Origin: Silene latifolia
Taxonomy: Eukaryota; Streptophyta; Magnoliopsida; Caryophyllales; Caryophyllaceae
Assembly: GCF_048544455.1 (NCBI RefSeq)
Contig: NC_133531.1
Span: forward strand, 62,906,099-62,970,098
Length of the DNA stretch: 64,000 nt
Reading direction: 5' to 3'
Shown piece by piece: positions 1 to 12,102 of this stretch (position 1 is its first letter; each line of letters opens with the position of its first letter). The notes under the pieces were generated by a model. That model ran no database searches. It worked only from the letters and a program-made list of their open reading frames with translations, and had not been told where the DNA came from. The translations under genes and the position numbers were made by a program.

Positions 1-496
1 ACTGTTCGATCGAGCAGAAAAACCACTCGATCGAACAAAGTCACCTGCAAAACGCATAAAAGAAGTACAGGAATAACAAGATACGTGCCGTTTAGTGTTC
101 AAAGTTCAACACACAGCATAAAAACAAATAACAAGTTCAAATAAAAGAAAAAGAAAACAGTCTGGGTTGCCTCCCGGAAAGCGCAGGTTTAAGAGGTCCC
201 GCATGACCTTTCTGGTTTCAATTAACTGGCTCATCAGGATTGTCAAAGTACAAGACTTCAACGTGGTTGTCTGCATCATTTGCCTAATGGTAATGCTTCA
301 CATATTGCCCATTCACCTTGAACCTATTTTCCTCGGAATTCTCTAACTCCACGGACACGAATTTAGAGACAGTTGTCACTTTATAAGGGCCACTCCACCT
401 GGACTTCAGCTTGCCAAGAAATAAATGCAGTCGGGCATTAAACAGAAACACCTTCTGCTCGACTTGAAACTCTCGAGGTATGATTCGTTTGTCGTG

Positions 497-1346
497 TCAT
501 CTCTTCGTCTTCTCTTTGTAGATGTGTGAGCTATCATAGGCATTTAGCCTATACTCCACCAGTTTAGCTAGCTGCAATAAACGGTTCTGGCCACACAACT
601 TAGGATCAAAGTTAAGTTCACGAATCGCCCACCAGGCTTTGCATTCTAACTCAATAGGTAAATGACATGACTTCCCGTAAACCAGCCGATATGGTGATGC
701 ACCAATCGGTGTTTTAAAGGCAGTCCTATAAGCCCATAATGTGTCTTCTAATTTAAGACTCCAATCTTTCCGTGATTTAGAAACTACCTTATCTAAGATC
801 TCTTTAATCTCACGATTAGAGACCTCAACTTGACCACTAGTTTGGGGATGATACCCCAAACCACGCCGGTGTTGAACCAGAACCTTGGACAAAATAGAGG
901 TTAGTTTCTTTTCCTTAAAATGCATTCCCCCATCACTAATGACGACCCTAGGGACACCAAATCGGGGAAATTTAATCTTTTTAAACATTTAAATCACGGT
1001 CTTGGCATCACAGTGGGGCGAAGCAATTGCCTTCACCCACTTAGACACATAATCGACAGCTACCAAGATATACCTGTTACCTTTACTTGACGGGAAGGGT
1101 CCTTGGAAATCGATGTCCCAGACATCAAAAACCTCGACCTCTAGGATACCATTTTGTGGCATCTCAGGTCTCTTTTAAATGTTCCCGGAGCGGTGGCAAG
1201 CATCACAAGCTGAAACAAAAGTCTTAGCATCAGCAAACAAAGTTGGCCAGTAAAAGCCAGATTGAAGTACCTTAGCCACGGTACGCGATGGACCGTGGTG
1301 ACCACCATAAGCGGATGAGTAACAGCCTTACAAGATCACCCTGGTC
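497..1346 (-). pseudogene. Gypsy-1 integrase region (broken)
   Basis: Retroviral-type integrase that would join element cDNA to the host chromosome. A 163-residue open stretch (988 to 497) begins just before [12 protein letters not shown] and includes [19 protein letters not shown], the segment carrying the second Asp and the Glu of the DDE catalytic core. Upstream, in 989-1346, the same frame shows [14 protein letters not shown] with the first catalytic Asp, but is interrupted by stops (one immediately before MFKKIKF). The C-terminal part ends near 497 with a lysine-rich tail. No chromodomain is visible. Certain as an integrase remnant; not functional as read. Confidence 0.85.
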
Positions 1347-1351
1347 TCCCA

Positions 1352-1858
1352 CTACGGAATACACCATCTGTAGAGACCGTCTGCACACTCCTTAAATAAA
1401 TAAGGGTCATCCCAGAAGTACTGCTTAGCGTTATAAAGAAAACGCTTCCTCTGCTGATAAGAAAGGTCAGGCGGCAGCATGCCACTAACAACGTAATTAA
1501 CTAAATCTGCATACCAAGGATCTTGGTTAATAATAGAAGACGGAACAGCAAATAAAGAATCATTAGGAAAAGAATCGTCAATAGGTAAAGAATCTTCTCC
1601 CTCTTGCTGTGACAGTCGTGACAGATGATCAGCTACTACGTTCTCAGCACCTTTCTTATCTTTTATCTGGAAATCAAACTCTTGAAGGAGGACTATCCAT
1701 ATCAACAGCCGTGGTTTAGCTTCCTTCTTAGCAAGAAGGTGTATCAGCGCTGCATGGTCAGTAAAAACAGTAACTTCTGACCCTATCAAATAAGAACGAA
1801 ATTTTTCTAGCGCATATACCACAGCTAGCAGCTCTTTCTCAGTAGTGGTGTACTTCAC
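1352..1858 (-). pseudogene. Gypsy-1 RNase H and start of the linker
   Basis: Open for 168 codons. It begins with [18 protein letters not shown], the conserved segment with the RNase H Glu, then FTDHAAL with a catalytic Asp, and ends the domain with VADHLSRL (last Asp). RNase H degrades the RNA template during cDNA synthesis. The stretch after residue ~85 is the linker toward integrase and includes the aromatic-rich [14 protein letters not shown] stop lies just before the Met at 1858 (GCT TAA GTG in minus sense), so the apparent start is only the first Met after that stop and not a true start. Confidence 0.85.
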
Positions 1859-1861
1859 TTA

Positions 1862-2765
1862 AGCCTCATCCAGAGTTCAGCTCACATAGTAGATTGCATT
1901 CAAAGCTTTGTCTTTCCTTTGGCCTAGCACCGCTCCTAGTGCATAGTCACTAGCGTCACCCATAATCGGCGCCGAAATCAAGGCCTGCTTTAACCTGTTA
2001 AAAGCATAAAGACACTAATCAGTAAATACAAAGGGGGCATCCTTAAGCAACAACTGTGTAAGTGGTTTAGAAATTTTTGAAAAGTCCTTGATAAACCGGC
2101 GATAAAAGCCAGCATGACCAAGGAAACTCCTCACTCCCTTGACATTAACAGGAGGAGGTATTTGCTGAATCACTTGCACCTTCGCTTTGTCAACCTAAAT
2201 ACCCCTGTCAGAAACTAAGTGCCCTAAGATAACTCCCTCGTTGACCATAAAGTGTCACTTCTCCCAATTAAGCACAAGGTTAACCTGGATGAATAGGGAT
2301 CTGAAAAAACCCTGAGTACCCATCTAGATAACAGAACAACGTATGAGAAGCTAACCTTTCTACCATTTGATCAATGAAAGGAAGGGGAAAGTGATCTTTC
2401 TTTGTGGCGGCATTCAGCTGTCTGTAGTCTATACACATCCGACAGCCAGTCACTACTCTCGTAGGTATTAACTCGTTTATGTCATTCTTGACCACAGTAG
2501 TCCCTCCTTTCTTAGGAACTACCTGAAATGGACTCGCCCACTTAGAATGACCAACAGAATAGATAATACCTGCGTTAAGCAGCTTCATTACCCCAGCCAT
2601 CACAACATCCTGCATCTTCTGGTTCAGTCGGCGCTGACCCTGTCTGCAGGGCTTGTGGTCTTCCTCAAACTCAATCCTATGTATACAAATGTCGGGACTA
2701 ATCCCCTTGATGTCATCCAAAGAATAACCCATAGCTTTCCTGTTTTTCTTAAGCACAGCTAACAA
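1862..2765 (-). pseudogene. Gypsy-1 reverse transcriptase with a deleted catalytic core
   Basis: The first half (2765-2283) is a normal RT N-terminus: MKLLNAGIIYSVGHSKWASP, then CRMCIDYRQLNAATKKDHFP and FCYLDGYSGFFQIPIHPG (first catalytic Asp). At about 2283 it jumps directly to the segment NLVLNWEK, which in this family follows the polymerase active site. The block expected in between, including the xxDD motif, is absent. The second half (2282-1862) reads through LGHAGFYRRFIKDFSK and LGAVLGQRKDK and contains several in-frame stops (TGA, TAG, TAG, TGA, TAA). This copy cannot make an active polymerase. Confidence 0.85.
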
Positions 2766-2770
2766 AGCAG

Positions 2771-3852
2771 TCAGCTGATCATCATCAAGCTAGCACTAAC
2801 AATGACTGGATATTGCTCTGTATCATCTAAGAAGGCATATTTAAGATGAGAAGGGAGAGGCTTACGCTCAGGTGCCTTTAACTCTATGGCGCAGAGAGTA
2901 CTAATCATTTGTTCCACCCTCTCTCCTTCGGCGTCGGTGAGTTCACGTTCATCTAAAGCAGTTTCAAGCAAATCCAACACAGCGTCATTATTATCTGGGT
3001 TATCTGCACACTCATCCAAATGCATCAGAGCTTCTAGTGGGTCCATTATAAAAGAACCCGACCAGAAGTCATAGACAGACTCGTCAACAATATCAACAGA
3101 ATAACATGTATCCTCTATCATTGGCCGAGCAAGAGTACTAGGCAGACTGAAAGTGATCACGTCATCCCCCACTGCAAGAGTCAAACGCCCTTGTTTGACA
3201 TCAATAATGGCCCCAGCTGTACATAAGAATGGTCTTCCTAGTATAATTGGGGTCCGGGTATCCTCACCTATGTCTAAAACAATAAAGTCCACTGGTATAA
3301 AGAACTTACCTACTTTGACAGGCACGTCCTCTAAGATACCCAAGGGTCGTCTTACAGATCTATCAGCCATCTGTAATATAATGTAATGTTAGTCATTTTA
3401 AGGTGACTCATATCAAGCTTCCTGCAGATAGAAAAGGGCATGACCCTGACACTGGCTCCTAAATCACATAGAGCCTTGTCTATTACTTCATTGCATATAG
3501 TACAAGTAATAGAGAAACTACTCGGGTCCTTCATTTTAGGCGGAGCTTTATTTAAAAGTAAATTACTAGACTCTTCCATAAAAGCAACCGTCTCAAATTC
3601 ACTAAGCTCTCTCTTACGCGTCACAATGTCTTTCATAAATTTAGCGTAAGTAGGTACCTGGGTAATAAGTTCGGTAAAAGAGACAGTTACCTGGAGGTTC
3701 TTGACCACGTCCATAAACTTAACGTACTGTCGCTCAACTTTAGCATCCTTCAAACATCTCGGATAGGGAACCCTGGTAGCCATGAGTGGACCCGGGACTT
3801 TCTCTTTACCTATAGCAGCACGTGACACCTCCACAGCAGGGGGAGAAGACAC
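2771..3852 (-). pseudogene. Gypsy-1 aspartic protease region
   Basis: Two overlapping frames. The upstream frame (3852-3352) contains CNEVIDKALCDLGASVRVMP; the Asp of DLGAS is the catalytic residue of the retropepsin. It then runs to MTNITLYYRW. The downstream frame (3370-2771) resumes with MADRSVRRPLGILEDVPVKV, the core GEDTRTPIILGRPFL and an acidic tail. The switch at 3352-3370 is a frameshift in what should be one protease. It would process the gag-pol precursor. Gypsy-2 carries the equivalent protein in one frame (34868-35815), which supports the frameshift reading. Confidence 0.85.
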
Positions 3853-5446
3853 GGTAGCGGAATTAGAAGTTGAATTTGATGTTCGACTGGCTCTGGTACT
3901 CTATCGAGTAGTTTCTTTACTCGATCGAACTGTTTTTGTTGACAAATCACTCGATCGAGGAATATGCACCTCTCGATCGAGGTCTTCAATTTCAGCTTCT
4001 GTCGATCGAGCCCCAGAATTACTCGATCGAACAACATTCTCTGCTAAGTTACTCGATCGAGAGGAATTAACTTCTCGATCGAAATCTTCAATTGTGGCAC
4101 TTCTCGATCGACCAGGTATGGTACTCGATCGAGTGCTAGGAGAGGCTAAATCACTCGATCGAGCTGTATTTTCACTCGATCGAGCTGCAGGATGATATTC
4201 AGAAGGGATATCGTCAAGTAGCTCTTCCAAATCGTCATCCGGGGTATCATCAGCTGTCACAACCCCGTCTTCTGGCATTTTCGGTCCATCATAAGTAAGA
4301 CTGCTTCGGAGAATAATGGCATTGACTGGATCACATGGGGGCGATTGATTCGCCTGGTTTTGCACGAGTGTTAGCCGCGCAACTTGCTCTCTTAGCTCTA
4401 CTATGGCAATATTATCCTTATCGGATTTCTTCCCAAACTGGTGCGTTATGTTCAATACCAAGGATTTCAATTCGGCGAACTCCTCATTTGTAGAGGACGA
4501 ATCTGGTTGCGGCATTAGTGTAGGGGAGCTAGTACTCGTTGAGGTCAAGTCTTCATATAACTTAGAGAATGGCACTCCTTACTTGTATTTTTGATAAGCA
4601 AGGACACGCTCTACATTCGCCATATACCAATAGGGTCATGCCCCTCCATACCGCATCTACCACATACAATCTCATGCTCAGTAATAGCACAAACTTGTTT
4701 ATGCTCACCCATGGTCTGTATAATCTCCGGACTGCCCAACCTTCCACTGGGACCTTCCACTTCAGCTACTATCAACTCATTTACATACCTACCTCCCCGG
4801 GGATTTCCATATTCGGCAACGTGGATGGTCATTTCCTCAATAAGATGCCACCCTTGATCATCCTCTACATTTTTCTGGAATCTCCACTTGGCCGCATTAT
4901 CAAGAACGACTCTCAGGTCCGGATACAATCCGTTGTAGAATTGGGTGCATAAGAACCATCGCTTAAAGCCATGATGGGGTACAGATCGGACGAGCATCTT
5001 GAACCTAGTCTAAGCCCCATTCAAGTCTTCAGTAGGTAGTTGCTCAAATGCAGTAATTTGAGCTCTCAACGCATTAGTTCGCTGTGGTAGGAAGTATCGT
5101 CTGTAAAAGGCTAAGGCAAGGGAATTCCAGTCAGTCACACCGGCAGCTTTCCTATCCAAATCTGTCAACCATTCCTGCGCATCATCAGTCAATGAGAAAG
5201 GGAAAAGGACTCCCTTAACTCTATCTTGTGTTACCCCAGCAGCTAGAGGAATAGTGGAGCAATACTCTGTAAATAGCCCTATATGCTTGCACGGATCCTC
5301 TCCAGGTACCCCCTAAAGAGATTTCTCTCAACCAGCTGTATATAAGAGGGATCGATTCCAAAGGTCCCGGAATCAGTAGTGGGTAACAGGAAACCTTTAG
5401 GAAGGGTATGCACCGTAGGCTCTGAATAACTGGCTATATTCGGCAT
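3853..5446 (-). pseudogene. Gypsy-1 gag
   Basis: Structural protein of the virus-like particle. A plausible start is the ATG at 5446 (MPNIASYSEPTV), just inside the 5' LTR and primer site. Recognisable gag core: SLTDDAQEWLTDLDRKAAGV, WNSLALAFYRRYF, ALRAQITAF and VPHHGFKRW (about 5200-4950). A zinc-knuckle-like CGRCGMEGHDPIG lies near 4660-4620, with its last Cys apparently lost. The C-terminal third (about 4200-3900) is a Ser/Arg/Asp-rich variable region built from the 8-mer TCGATCGA. The frame is broken by stops and shifts, for example after LPTEDLNGA (5010). Confidence 0.8.
3895..4190. repeat. Cluster of TCGATCGA palindromes in the Gypsy-1 gag C-terminus
   Basis: Eleven copies of TCGATCGA within ~290 bases, irregularly spaced (roughly 15-40 bases), separated by unrelated sequence. 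The 8-mer is its own reverse complement and has no stop codon in any of the six frames, so it can sit in coding DNA on either strand; in the gag frame it gives RSS, DRE or IDR peptides. Other copies occur at 1-40 (two) and in the LTR at about 6560-6755 (eight). The function is unknown to me. Confidence 0.85.
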
Positions 5447-5635
5447 CCTAACAGATAGAATTTACAGCAAGGCAGGTACGACAATGTTCTCTTCTTAGAA
5501 CAGATATCCTGCAAAACTAATTAAGAACTTGCAAAAATATGAGATCAATCTCAAGGAATAAATTCCTTGAGATGAGAGACAAACTCAATAAAAGCAACAA
5601 AATTACGCTACCTCCCCGGAAACGGCGCCAAAATT
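5447..5635 (-). promoter_or_regulatory. Gypsy-1 leader with tRNA-Asp primer-binding site (5613-5630)
   Basis: On the minus strand bases 5630-5613 read TGGCGCCGTTTCCGGGGA. This matches the complement of the 3' end of plant tRNA-Asp, including the CCA tail, with one mismatch as I know that tRNA. It lies five bases inside the LTR end, the usual spacing for priming first-strand cDNA. The remaining ~165 bases up to the gag ATG are a short non-coding leader. Confidence 0.85.
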
Positions 5636-7021
5636 TGATACCGTCGTCAGGTACCAAAAATAAAGCCATGATACACTAACAGAAGCTAGCAGTAAGTAAG
5701 GTTGATCTCCAGAGGGAGGTGGGAAAATGTCAGCTTTAGCTAAGTTCGTCTCGGTAACTGTTTTGGGGGTTTTAGTTGTTTCTTCTATTCTAATGAGGTC
5801 AAGGAAGAGAAATAAATCAAGAGAAATGGAATTAAGCAAGCAGGGAGAAAATAGCTAAGACAGGCGGTTTACCATGATTCTCTAGTCATGCAATCTAAGT
5901 GTTAGGTCAATGCAGGTATGATCTATGGAGCAATGAATATCTCCTTCCGGTCCCAATTCGCTCTAAAACACAAATTGTTTAGCTTCCGCCCTCACTAAAG
6001 TGCCCTAATATTCGCTACAAGTCTCACCCTTTCCAATCTTCCGATCTAGGTCAGGGTTTACCGTGATTTATTAACTAATTGTGTTGACTCAATTAGACAA
6101 GAACAATTATATGTAGCGATTAACAACATAGACTAGACTAGCATCAAACCTAATAATTCAATTTACACTTCCCTTAAAATCATGGCTCCCCTATGTCTTA
6201 GCAAGGGAGATAAGCTACGCATTATTATCGGGGTAGCAACAATCACACACAAGCAAGAGAGATTAAACATGATAACAAAGCAATGAAAGATTGATAATAG
6301 TAATTGTATGTAAAGGGAGAAAGAAATAAAAAGCAACAATAGATTAAGATTAAAAATTAAAGAAGAATAAGGTACCGATTACAGATTTCACGATCCAAGC
6401 CAAAGTTCTAGAGTAAGAGTATGAGAGAGTAAGGAGAAAAAGAGATATTGTCGTCTAAGAGATGATGAAGAAGAAGTTCTCAACGTAGTTCTTAACCTAA
6501 CTTATATCCTAATTACAAAGCCCATCTCGAATTAAGGCAAAAACACGCATAAATAGCAAAGTCTCTCGATCGAGTGAAATGAAACCACTCGATCGAGGAC
6601 AAACCCTGAAATTCCTCTCGATCGAACAGAAATGTCGTTCGATCGAGTACTCCTTGTATCAGCCCTTTCGATCGATCAACAGAACAGCTCGATCGAATGA
6701 TTCTTCGTAGGATGAAGCATTCGATCGACCAAATAGTTAGTCGATCGAGCTATATTGGCACATAGGACTCTTTGGCACCTTCCGAGGTCAGCTCACGCGT
6801 CTTTAGGTGATGGATTCCAAGCTCCGATTCCTTATTCTCCAAAATGCATGCAAATGAGACAAGTTTAGGCTCGGTTTTGCTCCTTTCTGGTCCGCACCTG
6901 CAATTTACACAAGACAAACCAAAGTAGACTATTCGGGGGTGTTTGTAGCAAGATGCCACATAAATAATACAGAAATGCATGTAAAAATGAGGTAAAAACC
7001 TTATATAAAATACACGCATCA
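5636..7021 (-). repeat. Gypsy-1 5' LTR (1386 bp)
   Basis: It begins TGATACCGTCG and ends ACACGCATCA on the plus strand, so TG...CA ends. The inner edge is next to the tRNA-Asp primer site and the outer edge abuts Copia-1 coding sequence at 7022. Both ends closely match those of the Gypsy-2 LTRs. It holds eight TCGATCGA copies at about 6560-6755. The partner LTR is outside the window, so age cannot be estimated. No convincing gene lies inside it. Confidence 0.85.
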
Positions 7022-7700
7022 ATCGACGGTAATCTCTACAAACCCATACGACATGATGGTATCATTAAACTTTAAATACCATTGTCTGGAAGCTTGTTTT
7101 AGCCCATATATCGATTTTCTCAGCCTACACACCTTATCTTCATTGCCCGGGGATGCAAATCCTTCAGGTTGGTCCATATATACTTCTTCCTCAAGCTCAC
7201 CGTTTAGAAAAGCGGTCTTTACATCTATTTGGTGAAGCTCTAGATCATAATGAGCTACCAAAGCCAAGACAATTCTTAAAGAATCTTTCTTTGACACCGG
7301 AGAGAAAGTTTCTTTATAATCAATACCATCCTTCTGAATGAAACCTTTGGCAACAAGTCGAGCCTTATACCTTTCAATGTTACCATAAGAGTCCCTTTTG
7401 GTCTTATAGACCCATTTCGACCCAACGGCCTTAGAACCCTCAGGCAACACTACTAAGTCCCATACTTTGTTGTCATCCATAGATTTCATCTCTTCTTTCA
7501 TGGCAATTAACCATTTTTCAGAATTATCACTTCCCATGGCCTTATGGAATGAGACTGGATCCTAACTAATGCTCAAGTCACATTCAACCTCAACGTTATA
7601 TGTCTCGTAGTCATCTGGGATGGCTGATCTTCTTTCTCTGACATATCGCCTTAATTGTTCCTCTGGAACGTTGGCTAATCTTCTTCGCTTTACAGATTGC
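7022..7700 (-). pseudogene. Copia-1 reverse transcriptase, N-terminal half
   Basis: The open frame 7537-7019 carries the Copia RT hallmarks WLIAMKEEMKSMDDNKVWDL, KWVYKTKRDSYGNIERYKAR, LVAKGFIQKDGIDYKETFSP, IDVKTAFLNGELEEEVYMDQ (first catalytic Asp) and SIYGLKQASRQWY. It stops exactly at the Gypsy-1 insertion, before the YVDD box. Upstream, 7540-7700 encodes the linker between integrase and RT in a shifted or stop-interrupted frame. The missing half would be on the far side of Gypsy-1. Confidence 0.9.
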
Positions 7701-8056
7701 CTTGACTATTCACGTGACATATTATTCTCCCCTTGAATTGTGACTTGATCATTGTTGTTGTCATTTTGTGGGTTTTTCACGTCATTTCGTTGTTGTTCCA
7801 CTATGTCATTTGACTCTGACGGCATAATTGGTACAACAATTTCATGTGCAACTTCAGGAGAAGGAACTTCAACCTGAATTTCTTTAATGTCCACTTTTCG
7901 TGGTTCAATGCCCCCACTAGTTTGACCATTCTCAATGAATCTAGCATTTCCAGTCTCTATTATTCTTGTACTGTGATTAGGACAGTAAAATCTATACCCC
8001 TTTGACTTTTCAGGATAGCCAATGAAATGACCACTGACTGTCCTAGGATCTAGCTT

Positions 8057-8800
8057 CTATTCATTTGGGTTATACAACCTTACTTCAGTTGGGCAACCCC
8101 AAACTCGAAGATGTCTTAAACTCGGTTTTCTTCCCGTCCAAAGTTCATAAGGAGTCTTAGGAACTGCTTTACTAGGGACGCGGTTTAAAACATAGGTTGA
8201 TGTCTTTAATGCATAAATCCATAGTGAAAGAGGTAAAGAACAATTGTTTAGCATGCTCCTAACCATTTCCATTAAAGTACGGTTCCGCCTTTCAGCAACA
8301 CCGTTCTACTGAGGTGTACTAGGCATTGTATACTGTGCACAAATACCCCTACTTTCAAGTAACTTTGCAAATGGACCAGGACATTGTCCATTTTCAGTAA
8401 ACCTTCCATAAAACTCACCACCTCTATCATACCTCACAATTTTCACTTTCTTTTCTAGCTGCCTTTCCACTTCATTTATGAACATCTGAAGGACCTCCAC
8501 AGAATGAGCCTTTTCATGTAACAGATAAGTGAAACCATAACGTGAGAAATCATCTATAAAAGTGATAAAGTACTTTTCACCACTCTAGGATGGAGTGTCA
8601 AAAGGTTCACAGATATCGGTGTGTATAATTTCTAAAAGCTAAGAGCTCCTTGAAGCTGATTTCTTTACTGTATGTTTAGTCTGCTTACCTTTAATGCAGT
8701 CTACACACATCTAAGTCACTAAAATCCAATTGAGGTAGAATTTTATCTTTTACCAACCTCGTTAACCTTTCTTTGGATATGTGACCTAACCTTTGATGCT
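8057..8800 (-). pseudogene. Copia-1 integrase region (broken)
   Basis: Two open pieces: 8500-8306 with RYDRGGEFYGRF (second catalytic Asp region) and 8272-8057 with [40 protein letters not shown] and [15 protein letters not shown], which are standard Copia integrase C-terminal motifs. Between them is a stop where the family has the NGVAERRN segment. Bases 8500-8800 encode more of the catalytic core and GAG-pre-integrase domain in interrupted frames. The piece at 8999-8799 is probably the region between protease and integrase. Confidence 0.8.
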
Positions 8801-9089
8801 ACAAGTAAGCTGATTTTTCATTCGATGCACTACGCTTAATACCTTGACACTCAACATAAAATAGGGAATCGGAAAATTTAACATCAAGATTGAACCTATA
8901 AAGTGAGTCAATCAAAGTACCACTACCATAAAAGTATTCATTACGATACAATGAAAATACACCATGTCCAAACTTGAAATTAAAACCTAAATTATCCAAT
9001 CTACTTAATGATACAAGATTTCTAGCACAATCGGGTACATAGAGACAATTTGTAAGATCTATATGACAACCAGTGTCTAAGATTAATCT

Positions 9090-9587
9090 TCAAGTCCCAA
9101 TGCCCTCAATGCATGCCTTTATCCTATTTCCCATGGATAGAAACTGTTCAGCTCCTCTTATGGGCTGGATCATACGATATCCCTGTTTAATGTGAGAAAT
9201 ATGAGTAGTTGCACCAGAATCTAACCACCAAGTATTATTAGGTACTTCTATAAGATTTGATTCAAAGCAAACAAAACTATAATGTTTACCTTTCTTTTCC
9301 AACCATGTCTTCCTTTTAGGACAATCCTTCTTGAAGTGTCCAGTTTTCTTGCAAAAGTGACACTTCTTTTCTTTCTGGATCGCACTTTCAGGTCCTTTAA
9401 AGAAAGACTTTCCCTTCTTACCATTCTTACCCTTCTTACTTGGTTTAGCCTTACTGCTGCTAGCACCATCATGACTCAGGAAATGAACAGCTTGATCTTT
9501 CATCTTCTTTAATCTCCCCTCCTCCTGTATAAGCATGGCTTTTAACTCTTGATAGTTCCATTTATCATTTATGGTGTTATAGTTCAC
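9090..9587 (-). pseudogene. Copia-1 gag zinc knuckle and aspartic protease
   Basis: 165 residues, first half very lysine-rich. CHFCKKTGHFKKDCP is a complete CCHC zinc knuckle (C-x2-C-x4-H-x4-C) for RNA packaging. Then WWLDSGATTHIS gives the protease active-site Asp (DSGA). The frame ends in a TGA before the expected continuation. The Met at 9587 is internal: upstream sequence (9588-9630) continues the gag frame after a stop at about 9627. Confidence 0.88.
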
Positions 9588-10121
9588 CTGAAGCTGGCCA
9601 AACTCATAAGGTGGAGAGTTAATGATGAATTATACCAAAAAAGAATCACTTACATCCATCCCTAAAGTCTTCAACTTTGCTGCCAGGTTAGACATGTGTG
9701 TTACATGATCATGAATCGGTTGAGACCAGTCAAACCTTTTAGTAGTCAGCTCACTCATTAAACTACCAATAATTGACTTATCAGCTAAATCCGACTGTGA
9801 ACACTCTTTTACTTTGAACATGAATTCCCTTGCTTTCTCTGTTTTAGGCATGGAGGGCTTAATGTTATCAGCCATTGTCATCCTCATGAGGTGTAAACCC
9901 AACCTGTTATATTTCTCCTAAGCCTGCTGATAGTGACACTTTTCGGCTTCGGAGCTCTGAGGTGTAATTTTTGTTGGTTCCTCATCTGTCAGGATGGCAA
10001 TATCCAAAGCCATTATACCCAGTGTATACTGGATCTTTAAGGCCCACTCATCATAATTAAGCCCATTGAACTTTACAAAAGAGTCAGCAGATGCAAACAT
10101 ATTTGGGGAAGCTGGAAACAT
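9588..10121 (-). pseudogene. Copia-1 gag N-terminal part
   Basis: Start at the Met at 10121 (MFPASPNMFASADSFVKFNG), with the usual LNYDEWALKIQYTL gag motif. A TAG after CHYQQA and a TAA after SDSFLV split it into 10121-9918 and 9902-9630. The second piece contains SELTTKRFDWSQPIHDHVTH and LAAKLKTLGM, typical of Copia gag. Both stops are single-base changes away from sense codons, so this looks like point-mutation decay. Confidence 0.85.
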
Positions 10122-11395
10122 TTATATATGTTTATCTATTAGTGCTTTGAAAAACTATCATACAGATTCAAATAAAATTATATAAACTTTCATACATGTA
10201 TTTAAATGACCTTTGGGCAACACTTAAACACAAGTAACCATCATTGATGTTAATATATACTTTAACAATTAATTTTAACACACATGAATCAAATAAGAAT
10301 GCTATCTTTGGATATACATACTATAAGACCCAATTTATGAATAACTAATCCTTTTATATTATTAACTATATTTAATGACCCACCTTTGGGTGATCTCCCA
10401 AAATATAGATGACAAAAAAATAATTGATCAATCGATCTATAATGTCATTTATACATCTCTTTTAATCATGATCAACTAATAACTTTTATTTTAAATGTCT
10501 AAATATAATATAACAAGGGCACTTTGGTGACTAACATGTGATATACAAAATAAACATTCAACTTTAATGGTACATTTTGTTTGATGTGTTAATACTTCAT
10601 AACACTAATTACCCATTACTTTAATGTTAAATTATATTGTCAAACTCCATGTATGTTTGCATATTTATATCTTTTCTAACATACTGCCAAAAAAAAAGCA
10701 TACAATAGATACAAAACGATAGAATAAACATTAATATGACATCAAAGTGCCAAAATGAATTATTCAATAAACTACTGCCCATGCAACTTTTTTCTGCATT
10801 CATACAATATGCCAAAACAAATGCAACTTATCACCATCAATAATAATGCCATGTATAATTAACAACGCATGGTTGATAATAACAATAATGACGGACAAAT
10901 TGACGATGCGGCAAAACCAAGTGGATTAACATATAATATAATCATCCAATTTATGATGACGGTAAACAGCGGAAGAAAATTTAGTTTCAAACTTTCAATA
11001 TTGCAAACCTAGACTATCTTACAAACCCAGTAAACAAATTAAGCAATTAACATATATGGTCATAAGATGGTAAGGATTAAAAAAAAATTCATCACTGAAT
11101 GTATGCAACACCTTTAATCATAATGCATACTTAGTTCATGTATAATTCAACATGGAACAAATGTAGGATATGTGTATGACGACGCATCAGGAAAAGGTCA
11201 ATTTGATTAACATAGGAATACATAATTCAATATCATGGTTCTACCATAATTCAGTACAATTACAAAACCTCCTGAACAACAATTCTTACTCTTCCCTTAT
11301 ATTATTTCACATATGTAAATACAGTGATGAAAATTAATGACAGTCAAAACTTTTCTGGGTAAATTAATCAAATCTATAATGGCTCTGATACCAAG
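10122..11395 (-). promoter_or_regulatory. Copia-1 leader and initiator-tRNA-Met primer site (11382-11393)
   Basis: Minus-strand TGGTATCAGAGC at 11393-11382 is the standard plant Copia primer site, complementary to the 3' end of initiator tRNA-Met, two bases inside the LTR. The ~1.26 kb between it and gag is A+T-rich with no convincing ORF, which is long for a Copia leader. I see no RNA gene in it. Confidence 0.8.
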
Positions 11396-11976
<581 letters not shown>

Positions 11977-12045
<69 letters not shown>

Positions 12046-12060
12046 ATATATATATATATA
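11977..12060. repeat. (TA)n with a short (TG)n interruption
   Basis: TA repeat from 11977, a TGTGTGTGTGTG block near 12033-12045, then TA to 12060. It ends exactly where the MULE left TIR begins (GGCAAGATCC). Confidence 0.95.
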
Positions 12061-12102
12061 GGCAAGATCCGGTGAGTTTGACACTTTTCGTGAGTTTTCC
12101 CC
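12061..12102 (+). repeat. MULE left terminal inverted repeat
   Basis: It starts GGCAAGATCCGGTGAG and continues to TTTTCGTGAG and CCCC. Compared with the reverse complement of 48591-48627 it shares five blocks (GATC, TGAGTT, CACTTTT, GTGAGTT, CCCC), about 70-75 percent identity by eye. It lies immediately after a TA tract. Confidence 0.75.

Larger units (their letters stand above)
1..7021 (-). mobile_element. Gypsy-1: Ty3/Gypsy LTR retrotransposon (Athila/Tat-like), cut by the window start
   Basis: Order on the minus strand, from high to low coordinates: 5' LTR (5636-7021), tRNA-Asp primer site, gag, aspartic protease, reverse transcriptase, RNase H, integrase. The 3' end and the second LTR lie left of base 1. 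The polyprotein style (DLGAS protease, VADHLSRL after RNase H, WDIDFQGP in integrase) is that of the Athila/Tat branch. The element sits inside the RT region of Copia-1: coding sense of Copia-1 resumes at 7022, and bases 7022-7026 (ATCGA) should be one copy of the target duplication. It is decayed, with many in-frame stops and a deletion in RT. LTR ends (TGATACC... and ...ACGCATCA) and primer site match Gypsy-2, so the two belong to one lineage. Confidence 0.9.
7022..11395 (-). mobile_element. Copia-1: Ty1/Copia retrotransposon, internal region, interrupted by Gypsy-1
   Basis: Minus-strand order: primer site (11382-11393), long leader, gag, zinc knuckle and protease, integrase, RT N-terminus, then broken at 7021/7022 by Gypsy-1. 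The protease-integrase-RT order defines Copia. The rest of RT, RNase H and the other LTR should lie left of Gypsy-1, outside the window. Coding is decayed by several stops and shifts. Its right LTR starts at 11396 and seems to be split by the TA-bounded elements, continuing at 59630-59846. Confidence 0.9.

Noticed and set aside
3895..4190. Regularly repeated palindromes that could suggest a CRISPR-like array
   Set aside because: The repeats are only 8 bases, spacing is irregular, the context is a plant retrotransposon gag, and there are no cas genes.
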